DNA from: an uncultured Bacteroidales bacterium
Lineage (GTDB): Bacteria > Bacteroidota > Bacteroidia > Bacteroidales > F082
Assembly: GCA_900318465.1 (NCBI GenBank)
Contig: ONKQ01000012.1
Span: 58,507 to 122,506, forward strand
Reading direction: 5' to 3'
Length of the DNA: 64,000 nt
Shown here: positions 23,135 through 32,094 of the stretch, piece by piece
Numbering within the stretch: the stretch's first letter is position 1
Layout: each line of letters starts with the position of its first letter
Notes under the pieces: generated by a model
Seen by the model: only the letters and a program-made list of their open reading frames with translations
Database searches by the model: none
What the model was told of the DNA's origin: nothing
Made by a program: the position numbers and the translations under genes

Positions 23135-24340
23135 ATGAAAAGCCATGCACTCCATACAGTCCTCTGTCTGCTCTGCTGCCTATTAATAATAGGTGTTAGA
23201 CAAGTGTGTGCCCAGCCAACCCACAAGAATTACGAACTTGAGGCGCGGGCGCATTTCGGCTATCTGTATTTCCAAAACGACCAATATCATTCAGCCTTAG
23301 GACGTTACAGTATGCACGCGCCCGCTGTTGAACTGTCGCTGCACCACAACACCTACGGGCAACACCGTTGGGAAGTGCTGCACAACTACCCTTCCATTGG
23401 CCTCACCTTCTATTATTCCGGCTTCCGCAACGATAGCATTTCCAAGGAGTTGGGTCGTGTGTTCGCGCTCTATCCCTATATCAACTTCCCCATCATCCCC
23501 AACGAGAAAAGCAAACTTACTTTCAAGTTGGGCGTAGGACTCTCCTACCTCACCAACAAATTCCATCCTTCGGAAAACTACCACAATTATGCCATAGGCT
23601 CGCACGTGAATGCGGCTGTCAACCTGTCGTTTGAATACCGTCAGCGCATCGTCAAGCGGCTGCATTTGGTGACCTCCGTCGGGCTGACCCACTTCTCAAA
23701 CGGTGCCACACGCACCCCCAACATGGGCATCAACATCTTTAGCGTTGCAACGGGTTTCTCGTGGTATCTGAAACCACCGAAAGACTTGGTTGACTACAAG
23801 TTGCGTCCCAAGAACTACCTCTTCGAGTTTGACGGCAAGCGGCATTTCGTCACCGATGTGCAATACACCGCCGGATTCAAGGACATGAGCCAACAATACG
23901 GCACCCACCAATATTTCTTCATCCACAACATAGCAGGAAACCTGATGCTGCAACTCACCGAGCGCGACCGTGTAGGCATCGGATTGGAATGGGTGTACGA
24001 CCCCTCGCTCCGAACCCTATACCCCGAATGGAGCCGCACCCGCGACTGCATGAAGATTGGCGGGCTGCTCTCCTACGAGATGATGCTCGACCGCGTAAGC
24101 TTCATGTTCAACATCGGCATCCGCAACAACGCGCCATTGTTCAACACCTCCTTCCTGTTTTACCAAAAAGTGGGAGCGCGTTACTACCTCAACGACAACC
24201 TGTTTGCCACCATTTCATTCACCACTTACGACATCAAGGCCGACTTTATCAGCGTCGGAATAGGATACCATTTCCAACACAAATACTATCTGCCCCAACA
24301 TGAAAAGAAATCATATCGCAGCCCTATTTTTCCTCGTTAG
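23135..24340 (+). CDS. PagL-like outer membrane lipid A deacylase family barrel
   Basis: 401 residues. Signal peptide to about residue 26 (..GVRQVCAQ), then an outer membrane beta-barrel. GLTHFSNGATRTPNMGINIF matches the His-Ser active-site strand of the acyloxyacyl hydrolase/PagL family as seen in Bacteroidota, and YYSGFRND and YPYINFPI are also typical. Probable lipid A 3-O-deacylation, which would tune LPS acylation; substrate not proven. Longer than PagL itself because of a C-terminal half that forms a second set of strands (about 225-390). The 3' end overlaps the next gene by 41 bases. Confidence 0.8.
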   Translation: MKSHALHTVLCLLCCLLIIGVRQVCAQPTHKNYELEARAHFGYLYFQNDQYHSALGRYSMHAPAVELSLHHNTYGQHRWEVLHNYPSIGLTFYYSGFRNDSISKELGRVFALYPYINFPIIPNEKSKLTFKLGVGLSYLTNKFHPSENYHNYAIGSHVNAAVNLSFEYRQRIVKRLHLVTSVGLTHFSNGATRTPNMGINIFSVATGFSWYLKPPKDLVDYKLRPKNYLFEFDGKRHFVTDVQYTAGFKDMSQQYGTHQYFFIHNIAGNLMLQLTERDRVGIGLEWVYDPSLRTLYPEWSRTRDCMKIGGLLSYEMMLDRVSFMFNIGIRNNAPLFNTSFLFYQKVGARYYLNDNLFATISFTTYDIKADFISVGIGYHFQHKYYLPQHEKKSYRSPIFPR

Positions 24341-25073
24341 CCTGACCTTGGTCTCGTGCGGCAAGTTCACGAATGGCGAACCCGTCACCGAACAACGTGG
24401 CGTCGACAAGCCTTTCGACATCATCTGCATGTACAACAACGTGAATGTCAACCTGATACACAGCCAACACCCGCATTTGGAACTGACCTGCCCGAAAAAC
24501 CTCATCGACAACATTGTGACCGAGGTTCGCAACGACAGCCTCATCATCCGCAACGAGAACAATTTCAACTGGTTGCGCAGCTACGACTACACCATCGACC
24601 TGAACGTGTATTACGACAGCCTGCGCGAAATCAACTACGCTTCCATCGGCAGACTGACCACGCAAGAGCCATTGTGCGGACGTTTTTCCGTTGACAGCAC
24701 AGAAAGCGTTGGCAGACACGCCTTTATGCTCCGCACCAAAGAAGGCAGCGGCGACATCGACCTCAGCTTCAATTGCGATGTGTTGCGCAACCGATTTTTC
24801 AACGGCACCTCACAAATCACCCTTCGCGGCGTTGTGGGCTATTCAGAGCACATCATCAGGAGCTACGGCACTGTCCATGCCGAAGAATTGGACTCCAATT
24901 TAGTCACCGTGGCGCATGAATCCACCAACGACCTTTACCTCAGTGTGCGCAACGGAGGCAGCCTGCGCGCACAACTGAACAGCATCGGCAACCTCTACTA
25001 CAAAGGCAATCCCAACCCAAGCCTTACTTTCATCGAATGCAACAGCGACGGAAGGGTCATCAAATTGGAATAA
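24300..25073 (+). CDS. DUF2807 (GIN domain) lipoprotein
   Basis: 257 residues. Signal peptide with lipobox LTLVSC (Cys20), followed by a putative auto-transporter-like GIN/DUF2807 beta-helix: PFDIICMYNNVNVNLIHSQHPHLELTCPKNLIDNIVTEVRNDSLIIRNEN, where short repeated strands stack (IDLNVYYDSLREINYASIGRL). Envelope location. Overlap of 41 bases with the barrel gene upstream is real, as the lipoprotein start at 24300 is unambiguous. Function unknown. Confidence 0.8.
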   Translation: MKRNHIAALFFLVSLTLVSCGKFTNGEPVTEQRGVDKPFDIICMYNNVNVNLIHSQHPHLELTCPKNLIDNIVTEVRNDSLIIRNENNFNWLRSYDYTIDLNVYYDSLREINYASIGRLTTQEPLCGRFSVDSTESVGRHAFMLRTKEGSGDIDLSFNCDVLRNRFFNGTSQITLRGVVGYSEHIIRSYGTVHAEELDSNLVTVAHESTNDLYLSVRNGGSLRAQLNSIGNLYYKGNPNPSLTFIECNSDGRVIKLE

Positions 25074-25113
25074 AATAAGTCGGGAAAAAGTGCATTTTGG
25101 TATAATATTTGTA

Positions 25114-25121
25114 TATTTTTG
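25114..25121 (+). promoter_or_regulatory. -7 promoter element (TATTTTTG) for the low-complexity lipoprotein gene
   Basis: TATTTTTG 42 bases upstream of ATG 25164. Confidence 0.6.
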
Positions 25122-25163
25122 AGCAACATTTCAACCTTAAAAAACAAATAAAATCTCAATACA

Positions 25164-26543
25164 ATGAAAACGTTCAAAATCATTCCGTTCATCGCCTTGA
25201 TGGCCTTAATTGGCTGCTCATCAAGCAAAAACACGGTCAAGGACGATGTTTACTACTCGCCTTACGGCAACACGGGGTCGCAAATGGCAACCAGCAACGG
25301 TTCCTACGTCAACCCGAAAATCACCGGCAACTCGGAATACGACTACCAAGCGTATTACTCCGACAGCAAAAACTATGTCAACAATGCCGAGCCCGTTTAT
25401 CAAACCACCGAAACGGTGACCGACACCAACGGCGTGGTCTACACCACCACCGAAACCTATTACGACGCCGACTATGCAGCCCGCATCAAGCGTTTCGGCA
25501 CAGGAGCCTCATCAACCCTGAGCTACTATGACGACTACTACACCGGCGGTGGCGACACTTACTACATCTACACCAACAGCTATGACCCGTTCTATTGGAA
25601 CTACTATCCGAGCTTCTACTTCAGCTGGGGTTATCGTCCCTACTGGCGCAGCTATTACTGGGATTGGTATTGGGGCTATCCCTACTATTACTCCTACTGG
25701 GGCTGGGACCCCTACTGGAGCTACGGCTGGGGCTACCACAGCTATTGGCACAATCCCTATCACCACCATCATCACCACGACTGGTATGACGGCGGCCACA
25801 GCCACGGCGGAGGCCATGGTCCTGGCAACGGCGGAAGCAGCTTTGGCAACTATGTGGCCAGCGTCCGTCATGGCAACACCGGCACAGGTGGTTCAATGAG
25901 CCGTCCCTCAAGCGGCAGTGGCAGCGGCGCACAAAGCGGAGCCTCCGTCTCAGGTCGCACAACCACTGGCGGTTCGATGAGTGGCACACGTCCGACCGTC
26001 TCGGGCAACACCACGGCAGGCAGCAGCTCAGGCCGCACCAACAGCGTCAGCAGCACACGCCCGTCGGTGGGAAGCAGCAGCCGTCCGACCGCAGGCACAA
26101 GTGGCCGCACGGGAACGACCGCCACAGCCAGCCGTCCGTCGAGTTCCAGCAGCAGCACTGCCCGCACTGGCAGTCAAAGCGGCACTCGCCAGACCTACAC
26201 CTCGCCCAATAGCAGCCGTCCATCGCGCTCAAGCTCCGAATATGTGCGCCCGCAAAGCTCAAGCCGTCCCTCATCGACAGCCTCAAGCTCAAGCAGAAGC
26301 GGCTCCTACAACAGCGGCAGCTACAACCGCAATTCATCGAGCAGCAGCTACAACAGAAGCAACTCGACGCCCTCGCGCAGCAGCTCGTCAAGCATAAGCC
26401 ACAGTTCAAGCTCAAGCAGCCGCAGTTCAGGCAGCAGCCACTCAAGCTCTATCAGCCATAGTTCAGGTGGCGGTCGCAGCTCAGGTGGTGGAAGCCACAG
26501 CTCAGGCGGCGGCGGTCGCTCGGGTGGCGGCGGAAGAAGATAA
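25164..26543 (+). CDS. Low-complexity lipoprotein rich in Tyr/Trp, His and Ser
   Basis: 459 residues. Lipobox ALIGCSSS (Cys18). Residues about 128-205 are dominated by Tyr and Trp (FYWNYYPSFYFSWGYRPYW..), ending in six consecutive His and a Gly/His patch (GGHSHGGGHGPGNGG). Residues 225-459 are Ser/Thr/Arg/Gly-rich and end in SGGGGRSGGGGRR. No domain is recognised. A metal-binding or adhesive, disordered surface polypeptide is possible, but only the composition is shown. GC content is higher than that of its neighbours because of the Ser/Gly codons. Confidence 0.75.
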   Translation: MKTFKIIPFIALMALIGCSSSKNTVKDDVYYSPYGNTGSQMATSNGSYVNPKITGNSEYDYQAYYSDSKNYVNNAEPVYQTTETVTDTNGVVYTTTETYYDADYAARIKRFGTGASSTLSYYDDYYTGGGDTYYIYTNSYDPFYWNYYPSFYFSWGYRPYWRSYYWDWYWGYPYYYSYWGWDPYWSYGWGYHSYWHNPYHHHHHHDWYDGGHSHGGGHGPGNGGSSFGNYVASVRHGNTGTGGSMSRPSSGSGSGAQSGASVSGRTTTGGSMSGTRPTVSGNTTAGSSSGRTNSVSSTRPSVGSSSRPTAGTSGRTGTTATASRPSSSSSSTARTGSQSGTRQTYTSPNSSRPSRSSSEYVRPQSSSRPSSTASSSSRSGSYNSGSYNRNSSSSSYNRSNSTPSRSSSSSISHSSSSSSRSSGSSHSSSISHSSGGGRSSGGGSHSSGGGGRSGGGGRR

Positions 26544-26573
26544 GAAAATTCGCCCAGAATCCAATAAAAAGAC

Positions 26574-26581
26574 TACCTTTG
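26574..26581 (+). promoter_or_regulatory. -7 promoter element (TACCTTTG) for the OmpP1-like gene
   Basis: TACCTTTG 38 bases upstream of ATG 26620; fixes that start against longer open frames from 26467. Confidence 0.6.
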
Positions 26582-26619
26582 CAGCACCAATGCAAGGTAG
26601 TCTTTTTCATTTTCAAGCC

Positions 26620-28068
26620 ATGAAGAAAACCATCACAACCCTCCTGCTGACCCTGTTTGCAGCAATGCTTTTCGCGCAAGGCACCGATGATGCCTACCGC
26701 TTTTCACAGACCTACTATCAAGGCACAGCTAAATCCTTAGGCATGGGCAATGCGCTTGGTGCCGTAGGCGGCGACATGACCTCCATTTGCATCAATCCCG
26801 CAGGCATAGGACTTTACCGCAGCAGCGAACTCACCATGACGTTGAACCTTTCCGACAACTTCCACACCGCAACATATTACGGCACAAAGGAAAACGCCAA
26901 CAAGTTTCGACTCTCAATACCCAACATAGGGTTTGTTAAGACAACGCCGAAAAGCAACTACAAGCCCTTGCGCTATTCGCAGTTCTGCCTCAGCTTCAAC
27001 AGAACCAACGACTACAACCTGCACACCTATACTTCAGGGAAGAACCCAACCAGCTCCAAGATCGACAATTATCTCATGAGAATCGACGGCTATTTGCCAT
27101 ACGAGCTTCAAGACGCATTCGCTTACGACATCTTTCCCGCATGGAGCACTATGCTTATCGACATCAACAACCAAGGCTATTACACCAGCCCCGTTCCGCA
27201 AGGCGGTATCATCCAAAACAGCGAACAAGACTTCAAAGGCCGAGCAGAGGAATGGTCGTTTGGCTACAGTGCCAACTTTTTCGACAAGTTGTATTTTGGC
27301 ATCTGTGCCGACATCGCTCACATCAAGCGGACTGGAACGACAATTTTCCAAGAAGCAATGCCCGACCAATCCGACATCGACACCGTCTTCAACAGTTGGA
27401 GTTTCACCGAATCCCTTAGTACGAGTGGATATGGGGTGAATGGCAAAATCGGCCTCATTTGGATGGCCAACAGATGGCTGCGCTTGGGTGCAGCTTTCCA
27501 CAGCCCGACAATCTACACTTTCGACGAGTCGTGGCAAACCCAAACCGAATCGCAAATCGCATGGATAACGAGGAAAAGCCTCAGCCCGCAGGCAAACTAC
27601 GAGTACTATCTGTTCACGCCGCTGAAATGGATAGGCAGCGCGGCTTTCGTCATCGGGGAACAAGGAATGATTAGCCTTGATGCGGAAATGATTAACTTCG
27701 GGGCAGCGAGACTGTATGCCGATGACTACGATTATACTTCCATCAACCAAGACATCAAAGAGATACACGGCCGCACTTTCAACTTCCGCCTTGGTACGGA
27801 ATGGCGCATCCATGATTCCTATTTGCGTTTAGGCGCGGGCTATTTCGGCAGTCCTTTCGGCTTGGGCGACAAAAGCCTAAGCGTCAAGAAAGCCTCCGTC
27901 GGCATCAGCCTGCCTGCAGGCTCGTCCGTCACTTTTGATTTCGCCTACGAATTCACGCATGGCATTCATTACTACACACTTTATGATGCTGGCGAATTGG
28001 GCATCGAACCTATTGAACAACAGCAGTTCCGTCATGTCGCCATCGCAACGCTGAAAGTCAGGCTCTGA
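26620..28068 (+). CDS. OmpP1/FadL-family outer membrane transport protein
   Basis: 482 residues. Signal peptide 1-20 (..AAMLFAQ). N-terminal plug motif SLGMGNALGAVGGDMTSICINPAGIGLYRSSELTMTL, the hallmark of OmpP1/FadL/TodX channels of Bacteroidota, then alternating strands to the C-terminus LKVRL. These carry hydrophobic compounds across the outer membrane. Terminator at 28077-28097. Confidence 0.9.
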   Translation: MKKTITTLLLTLFAAMLFAQGTDDAYRFSQTYYQGTAKSLGMGNALGAVGGDMTSICINPAGIGLYRSSELTMTLNLSDNFHTATYYGTKENANKFRLSIPNIGFVKTTPKSNYKPLRYSQFCLSFNRTNDYNLHTYTSGKNPTSSKIDNYLMRIDGYLPYELQDAFAYDIFPAWSTMLIDINNQGYYTSPVPQGGIIQNSEQDFKGRAEEWSFGYSANFFDKLYFGICADIAHIKRTGTTIFQEAMPDQSDIDTVFNSWSFTESLSTSGYGVNGKIGLIWMANRWLRLGAAFHSPTIYTFDESWQTQTESQIAWITRKSLSPQANYEYYLFTPLKWIGSAAFVIGEQGMISLDAEMINFGAARLYADDYDYTSINQDIKEIHGRTFNFRLGTEWRIHDSYLRLGAGYFGSPFGLGDKSLSVKKASVGISLPAGSSVTFDFAYEFTHGIHYYTLYDAGELGIEPIEQQQFRHVAIATLKVRL

Positions 28069-28076
28069 TACAAAAA

Positions 28077-28104
28077 AAGGCTGTCGTGGACAGCCTTCAT
28101 TTTT
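28077..28104 (+). terminator. Terminator after the OmpP1-like gene
   Basis: 9-bp stem AAGGCTGTC / GACAGCCTT, loop GTG, then CATTTTTAA. Confidence 0.85.
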
Positions 28105-28169
28105 AATTAAGTAAGTGTTCAAAATTAAACTGCAATACCTTTTGACATCGGGGCTTCGTGTATTTGTTT

Positions 28170-28205
28170 GACTCGCAGTCCCGCAGTCTCGGAGTCCCGA
28201 AGTCC
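28170..28205. repeat. Degenerate GACTCGCAGTCCCG repeat
   Basis: Short alternating words GACTCGCAGTCCCGCAGTCT and CGGAGTCCCGAAGTCC in an intergenic region. Related tracts lie at 30113-30180 and 42213-42246. No gene in 28105-28246. Confidence 0.75.
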
Positions 28206-28246
28206 ATTATGTAAACTAAATTTGCAGCTCTACTTACTTATTCTGT

Positions 28247-29296
28247 TCAAACATTGTACTGCGCAATGATACCCTTGTCGACAAGGATACGTCCGCAATA
28301 CTCGCAAACGATGATCTTCTTGTGTGTGCAGATGTCCAATTGGTGTTGGGGAGGAATACGGTTGAAACAGCCACCACATGCCTCGTCGAAAATGCCAACC
28401 ACAGCCAGACCATTGCGGGCGTTTTTGCGAATACGCTTGTAAGCGACCAACAGACGATCTTCCACTAATTTCTCACACTCGGCGGAACGTTGCAACAGTT
28501 GCTCCTCTTCCTTCTCCGTGCCTTCAACGAGTGAGCTTAGTTCATCCTTCTTCTCCTTCAGTGCAGCCTTCAGTTCGGCAAGACGCTGATGCGCTTCGTT
28601 CACCTTAACGTCAACATCGGCGATCTTGTTCGTAGCCTCACGGATACGCTTCTCAGAGAGCTGAATATCAAGATTTTGATACTCGATTTCCTTGGTCAGT
28701 GAGTCATATTCGCGGTTGTTGCGCACATTGTTCTGCTGCTCCTCGTATTTCTTGATAAGGTCTTTCGTCTCCTTAATCTTGATATTGTATTCCGACACCA
28801 CACGTTGGTACTGCTTGCTTTCGGTTTTGAGATTGGTGACACGAGTTTCCAAACCTGCAATCTCGTCTTCCAGATCCTGGATTTCGAGAGGCAAATTGCC
28901 ACGGTAGGCACGGATTTCGTCAATCTTCGAGTCGACCTGCTGCAAGGTGTAAAGCGCAACCAATTTCTGCTCAACGCTTACCTCAATGGGCTCTTCGGCG
29001 GCAGGCTCGGCCACAACCTCCTTTTGTTCTTCCTTCACTTCCTCTTTCACTTCTTCCTTGGCCTCCTCGACCTCTTCCTTAACCTCAGCCACCACAGGGG
29101 TTTCCTTCTCATTCTTCGTGGGTTTCTTAGCAGCTTTCTTGGGCTTCTTTTCCTCGGCAGGGGCTTCAGCAACGGGCTCTTCTGCGACAGGCTCTTCCGT
29201 CACTTTTTTTGTGGACTTTTTCGCGGTCTTCTTGACCTCTTTCACCTCGGTATTTTCCTCAACCTCGGCAACTTCTGTATTAACTTTCTTAGCCAT
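28247..29296 (-). CDS. DUF164 coiled-coil protein with C4 zinc ribbon
   Basis: 349 residues. N-terminal about 105 residues are a Lys/Glu/Ala/Val-rich disordered extension. Residues about 110-290 form a long coiled coil (DSKIDEIRAYRGNLPLEIQDLEDEIAGL..). C-terminal zinc ribbon: CGGCFNRIPPQHQL ... VCEYCGRIL. The gene begins 11 bases after nif3, the standard pairing across bacteria. Role unclear. Confidence 0.9.
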   Translation of the reverse strand: MAKKVNTEVAEVEENTEVKEVKKTAKKSTKKVTEEPVAEEPVAEAPAEEKKPKKAAKKPTKNEKETPVVAEVKEEVEEAKEEVKEEVKEEQKEVVAEPAAEEPIEVSVEQKLVALYTLQQVDSKIDEIRAYRGNLPLEIQDLEDEIAGLETRVTNLKTESKQYQRVVSEYNIKIKETKDLIKKYEEQQNNVRNNREYDSLTKEIEYQNLDIQLSEKRIREATNKIADVDVKVNEAHQRLAELKAALKEKKDELSSLVEGTEKEEEQLLQRSAECEKLVEDRLLVAYKRIRKNARNGLAVVGIFDEACGGCFNRIPPQHQLDICTHKKIIVCEYCGRILVDKGIIAQYNV

Positions 29297-29307
29297 ATTG
29301 TTGATTT

Positions 29308-30102
29308 CTAATTTCTTACAAAATAATAAACCGCATTTGTCCTTGTTTCAGCGATTTCGGCTGCAAATTTAGGAAATTTTTTCCGAATCAAGTCACATAA
29401 TAATTCTTTCGTGAATTGTTCGGTCTCGAAATGCCCGCCATCAACCAGCAGAATGTTACCTTCGGGGACAAAAAAGTCGTGGTATTTGATGTCGGCAGTG
29501 AGGTAGGCATCTGCATGGTTTTTCAACGCATCAGTCATGAAAGGAACGCCCGCGCCGCCACACAGCGCCACTTTTTGGATTTTGCGCCCCGTCAAGGCGG
29601 AATGACGCAAGCATGGCGAGTCGATGGTTTTGGCCACAAGATTCAGGAAATCAACATCTTCCATCGGACGTTCAAACTCTCCAAGCATTCCTGAACCACA
29701 AACTTCAGGTTCGGTAATGGAAGGCTGCAAAAGATGGAGGTTTTTCAAACCCAAACGCTCTGCCAACACGCGACTTACACCCAAATAACTGTTATCCAGA
29801 TTGGTGTGCATAGAAATTAAGGCGATGTCGTTCTTAATGGCTTTCATTACAGCGCGTTCTATGTAAGTTTCAGGTGTCAAATGCTTCAATCCCCTGAAAA
29901 TCAACGGATGATGGCTGACAATCACATTGCAGTCCTTGGCAACGGCCTCGTCAACGACTTCTTCGGTTATGTCCAAGCAAACCAAGGCTTTACGCGCTTC
30001 GGCGTTGAGGTCGCCCACTTGAAGGCCAGCGTTGTCGTAGCTCTCTTGCCATTGCAGCGGCGCAATCTCGGTGATGCAGTTCAGAATGTCTTTTACGGTC
30101 AT
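29308..30102 (-). CDS. Nif3-family dinuclear metal protein (GTP cyclohydrolase I type 2 homologue)
   Basis: 264 residues. Metal ligands: HHPLIFRGLKHLTPETY, ISMHTNLDN, and the C-terminal GGHFETEQ. The middle insert of longer members is missing, as usual in Bacteroidota. Function of the family is unsettled. Divergent from lpxK. Confidence 0.93.
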   Translation of the reverse strand: MTVKDILNCITEIAPLQWQESYDNAGLQVGDLNAEARKALVCLDITEEVVDEAVAKDCNVIVSHHPLIFRGLKHLTPETYIERAVMKAIKNDIALISMHTNLDNSYLGVSRVLAERLGLKNLHLLQPSITEPEVCGSGMLGEFERPMEDVDFLNLVAKTIDSPCLRHSALTGRKIQKVALCGGAGVPFMTDALKNHADAYLTADIKYHDFFVPEGNILLVDGGHFETEQFTKELLCDLIRKKFPKFAAEIAETRTNAVYYFVRN

Positions 30103-30112
30103 AATTATCTCT

Positions 30113-30180
30113 TGACGCGAGACTCAGGACTTCGTGACACGGGACTGTCTCGCGTCTCGATTCTAACAGTCTCGTGTCTG
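30113..30180. repeat. Degenerate GACGCGAGACT repeat between nif3 and lpxK
   Basis: Alternating words GACGCGAGACTCAGGACTTC, GTGACACGGGACTGTCTCGC and TCTCGATTCTAACAGTCTCG. Same family as 28170-28205 and 42213-42246. Confidence 0.7.
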
Positions 30181-30219
30181 ATTTTTTTGAATTTGGCCGT
30201 AAAATTAAGGAAATTTGCC

Positions 30220-30227
30220 TAATTTTG
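30220..30227 (+). promoter_or_regulatory. -7 promoter element (TAATTTTG) for lpxK
   Basis: TAATTTTG with only 9 bases before ATG 30237, so the lpxK mRNA would be almost leaderless. Confidence 0.55.
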
Positions 30228-30236
30228 ACCCCGATA

Positions 30237-31286
30237 ATGAGAATTTTGCTTTTGCCCATATCGTTTCTCTATTCCATTGTGCTGACAATCAGGCACAAAC
30301 TTTACGATTGGCACGTTTTGAAATCGTTGAGGTTCGAGTATCCCACGATTGGCGTGGGCAACCTCAACTTTGGCGGAACTGGAAAAACGCCCACAGTGGA
30401 ATACCTTATTAATATATTGCGCCCTCATTATCGCGTGGCGACATTGAGTCGAGGCTATGGAAGGAAAACCACAGGCTTCAAACGCGCCGATGCCACTTGC
30501 ACTTACGAGGATGTGGGCGACGAACCCTTGCAATATTTCCAAAAGTTCCCTGATATTCAAGTTGCTGTGGACGAAGACCGCTTGAATGGCATGAGGAATC
30601 TGATTCAAGGCAAGGACACGCCCGATGTTTATCTTTTGGACGACGCTTTCCAACACAGAAGAATCAAGGTGGGACTGAACCTTTTACTGACTGAATACCA
30701 ACATCTTTATTGCGACGATTTCCTTTTTCCGGCAGGCACTTTGCGCGATGTGAAATCCTCCGCCAAACGTGCCAATATTATCGTTGTCAGCAAGTCGCCA
30801 AAGAACCTTGAAGAAGCTGAAAAGCAACGGATTACAAAAAAAATGAGGCCAAAAACGCATCAGCAGGTGTTTTTCTCTTATTTGGAATATGCACCTTTGG
30901 AGTCATTGAATGAAAAGGCAAAAACAATTTCTGCTGAAAATGCTGATTCAGTTTTGGCTTTTTGCGGCATAGCAAATCCGAAACCGTTTGTTGAGGAACT
31001 GAAAAAAAACTATAAAACCGTTGATTTTCTGCATTTTGCAGACCACCACGCCTATTCGGAAAACGATCTTAAAACCATCCTCAAACGTTTTGAAAACCTT
31101 GCTGGCGGAAAGAAAATCATCGTCACCACCGAAAAAGATGCCGCACGATTGACAAATTCTCCTTATCTTTGTCAGTTTGAAACCGTGCCGCTATATACTT
31201 TGCCGATTGTGGTGCGTTTCCATGAAGAAGAAAAGTTTAACGAAGAAATATTGAATTATGTACGACAAAATATCCACTATTGTTGA
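30237..31286 (+). CDS. lpxK: Tetraacyldisaccharide 4'-kinase
   Basis: 349 residues. Phosphorylates the 4' position of the lipid A disaccharide at the inner membrane. N-terminal membrane segment MRILLLPISFLYSIVLTIRH, then P-loop VGNLNFGGTGKTP (about 45-58), SRGYGRKTTGF, DDAFQHRRI and GIANPKPF. The start at 30237 fits the promoter; an upstream start would lie before it. Overlaps pnp by 29 bases. Confidence 0.95.
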   Translation: MRILLLPISFLYSIVLTIRHKLYDWHVLKSLRFEYPTIGVGNLNFGGTGKTPTVEYLINILRPHYRVATLSRGYGRKTTGFKRADATCTYEDVGDEPLQYFQKFPDIQVAVDEDRLNGMRNLIQGKDTPDVYLLDDAFQHRRIKVGLNLLLTEYQHLYCDDFLFPAGTLRDVKSSAKRANIIVVSKSPKNLEEAEKQRITKKMRPKTHQQVFFSYLEYAPLESLNEKAKTISAENADSVLAFCGIANPKPFVEELKKNYKTVDFLHFADHHAYSENDLKTILKRFENLAGGKKIIVTTEKDAARLTNSPYLCQFETVPLYTLPIVVRFHEEEKFNEEILNYVRQNIHYC

Positions 31287-32094
31287 GTTTATCAAACAGA
31301 AAACCAACAACTTCCATCCTGAAATCGGCATCGTGCTTGGCTCTGGTTTAGACGGATTGGCAGGTGCCATCAAGATCGAACATTTGATTTATTACTCGGA
31401 GATACCTCATTTTCCTGTCTCAACGGTGAAAGGGCACAGCGGACAACTCTTGTTCGGCACCGTCGCAGGTCGTCGTGTCATCGCCATGCGAGGACGTTTC
31501 CATTATTACGAAGGCTATCCCATGAGCGAGGTTGTCTTACCCATCCGCATGATGATGCGCTTGGGCATCCAATTCCTCATCGTTTCCAACGCTTCCGGTG
31601 GCCTCAACCCGAACTTCCGCGTGGGCGACATCATGATCATCAACGACCAGATTCACATGATGCCCAACCCGCTGATTGGGCCGCATGACGAGCGTTTCGG
31701 CGAGCGTTTCCCCGACATGAGCGAGCCTTACGACAAGCGCCTCATCAAGTTGGCCGACGAGATTGCAATGGATAAAGGAATTTGGGTGCAGCATGGCGTG
31801 TATTGCGCCACCTCCGGCCCGACTTACGAAACGCCTGCCGAGTGCCGCTATTTCCGTATCATCGGAGCCGACACCATTGGCATGTCCACCACTTCAGAAG
31901 TCATCGTGGCGAGGCAAGGCAAGCTACCTGTTTTCGGCCTGTCCATTGTTTCCGACATGGGCAACATTTTTGGGGTGGATCACCCCGTCACCATCACCCA
32001 CGAGGAAGTCATCAAGGCCGTGAGTGCAGTGGAGCCGAAACTCGTCACCCTCATCACCGAACTCATCCGCCGCGCATCTGAAATCAATCTCTGA
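31258..32094 (+). CDS. Purine nucleoside phosphorylase
   Basis: 278 residues, PNP/MTAP family, trimeric type. Phosphorolysis of purine nucleosides. Motifs: IVLGSGLDGL, VKGHSGQLLFG, MRGRFHYYEGYP, SNASGGLNP, GPTYETPAE and GADTIGMSTTSEVIVA. Coupled to lpxK (29-base overlap) and lpxH (1-base overlap), so one transcript. Confidence 0.96.
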   Translation: MYDKISTIVEFIKQKTNNFHPEIGIVLGSGLDGLAGAIKIEHLIYYSEIPHFPVSTVKGHSGQLLFGTVAGRRVIAMRGRFHYYEGYPMSEVVLPIRMMMRLGIQFLIVSNASGGLNPNFRVGDIMIINDQIHMMPNPLIGPHDERFGERFPDMSEPYDKRLIKLADEIAMDKGIWVQHGVYCATSGPTYETPAECRYFRIIGADTIGMSTTSEVIVARQGKLPVFGLSIVSDMGNIFGVDHPVTITHEEVIKAVSAVEPKLVTLITELIRRASEINL

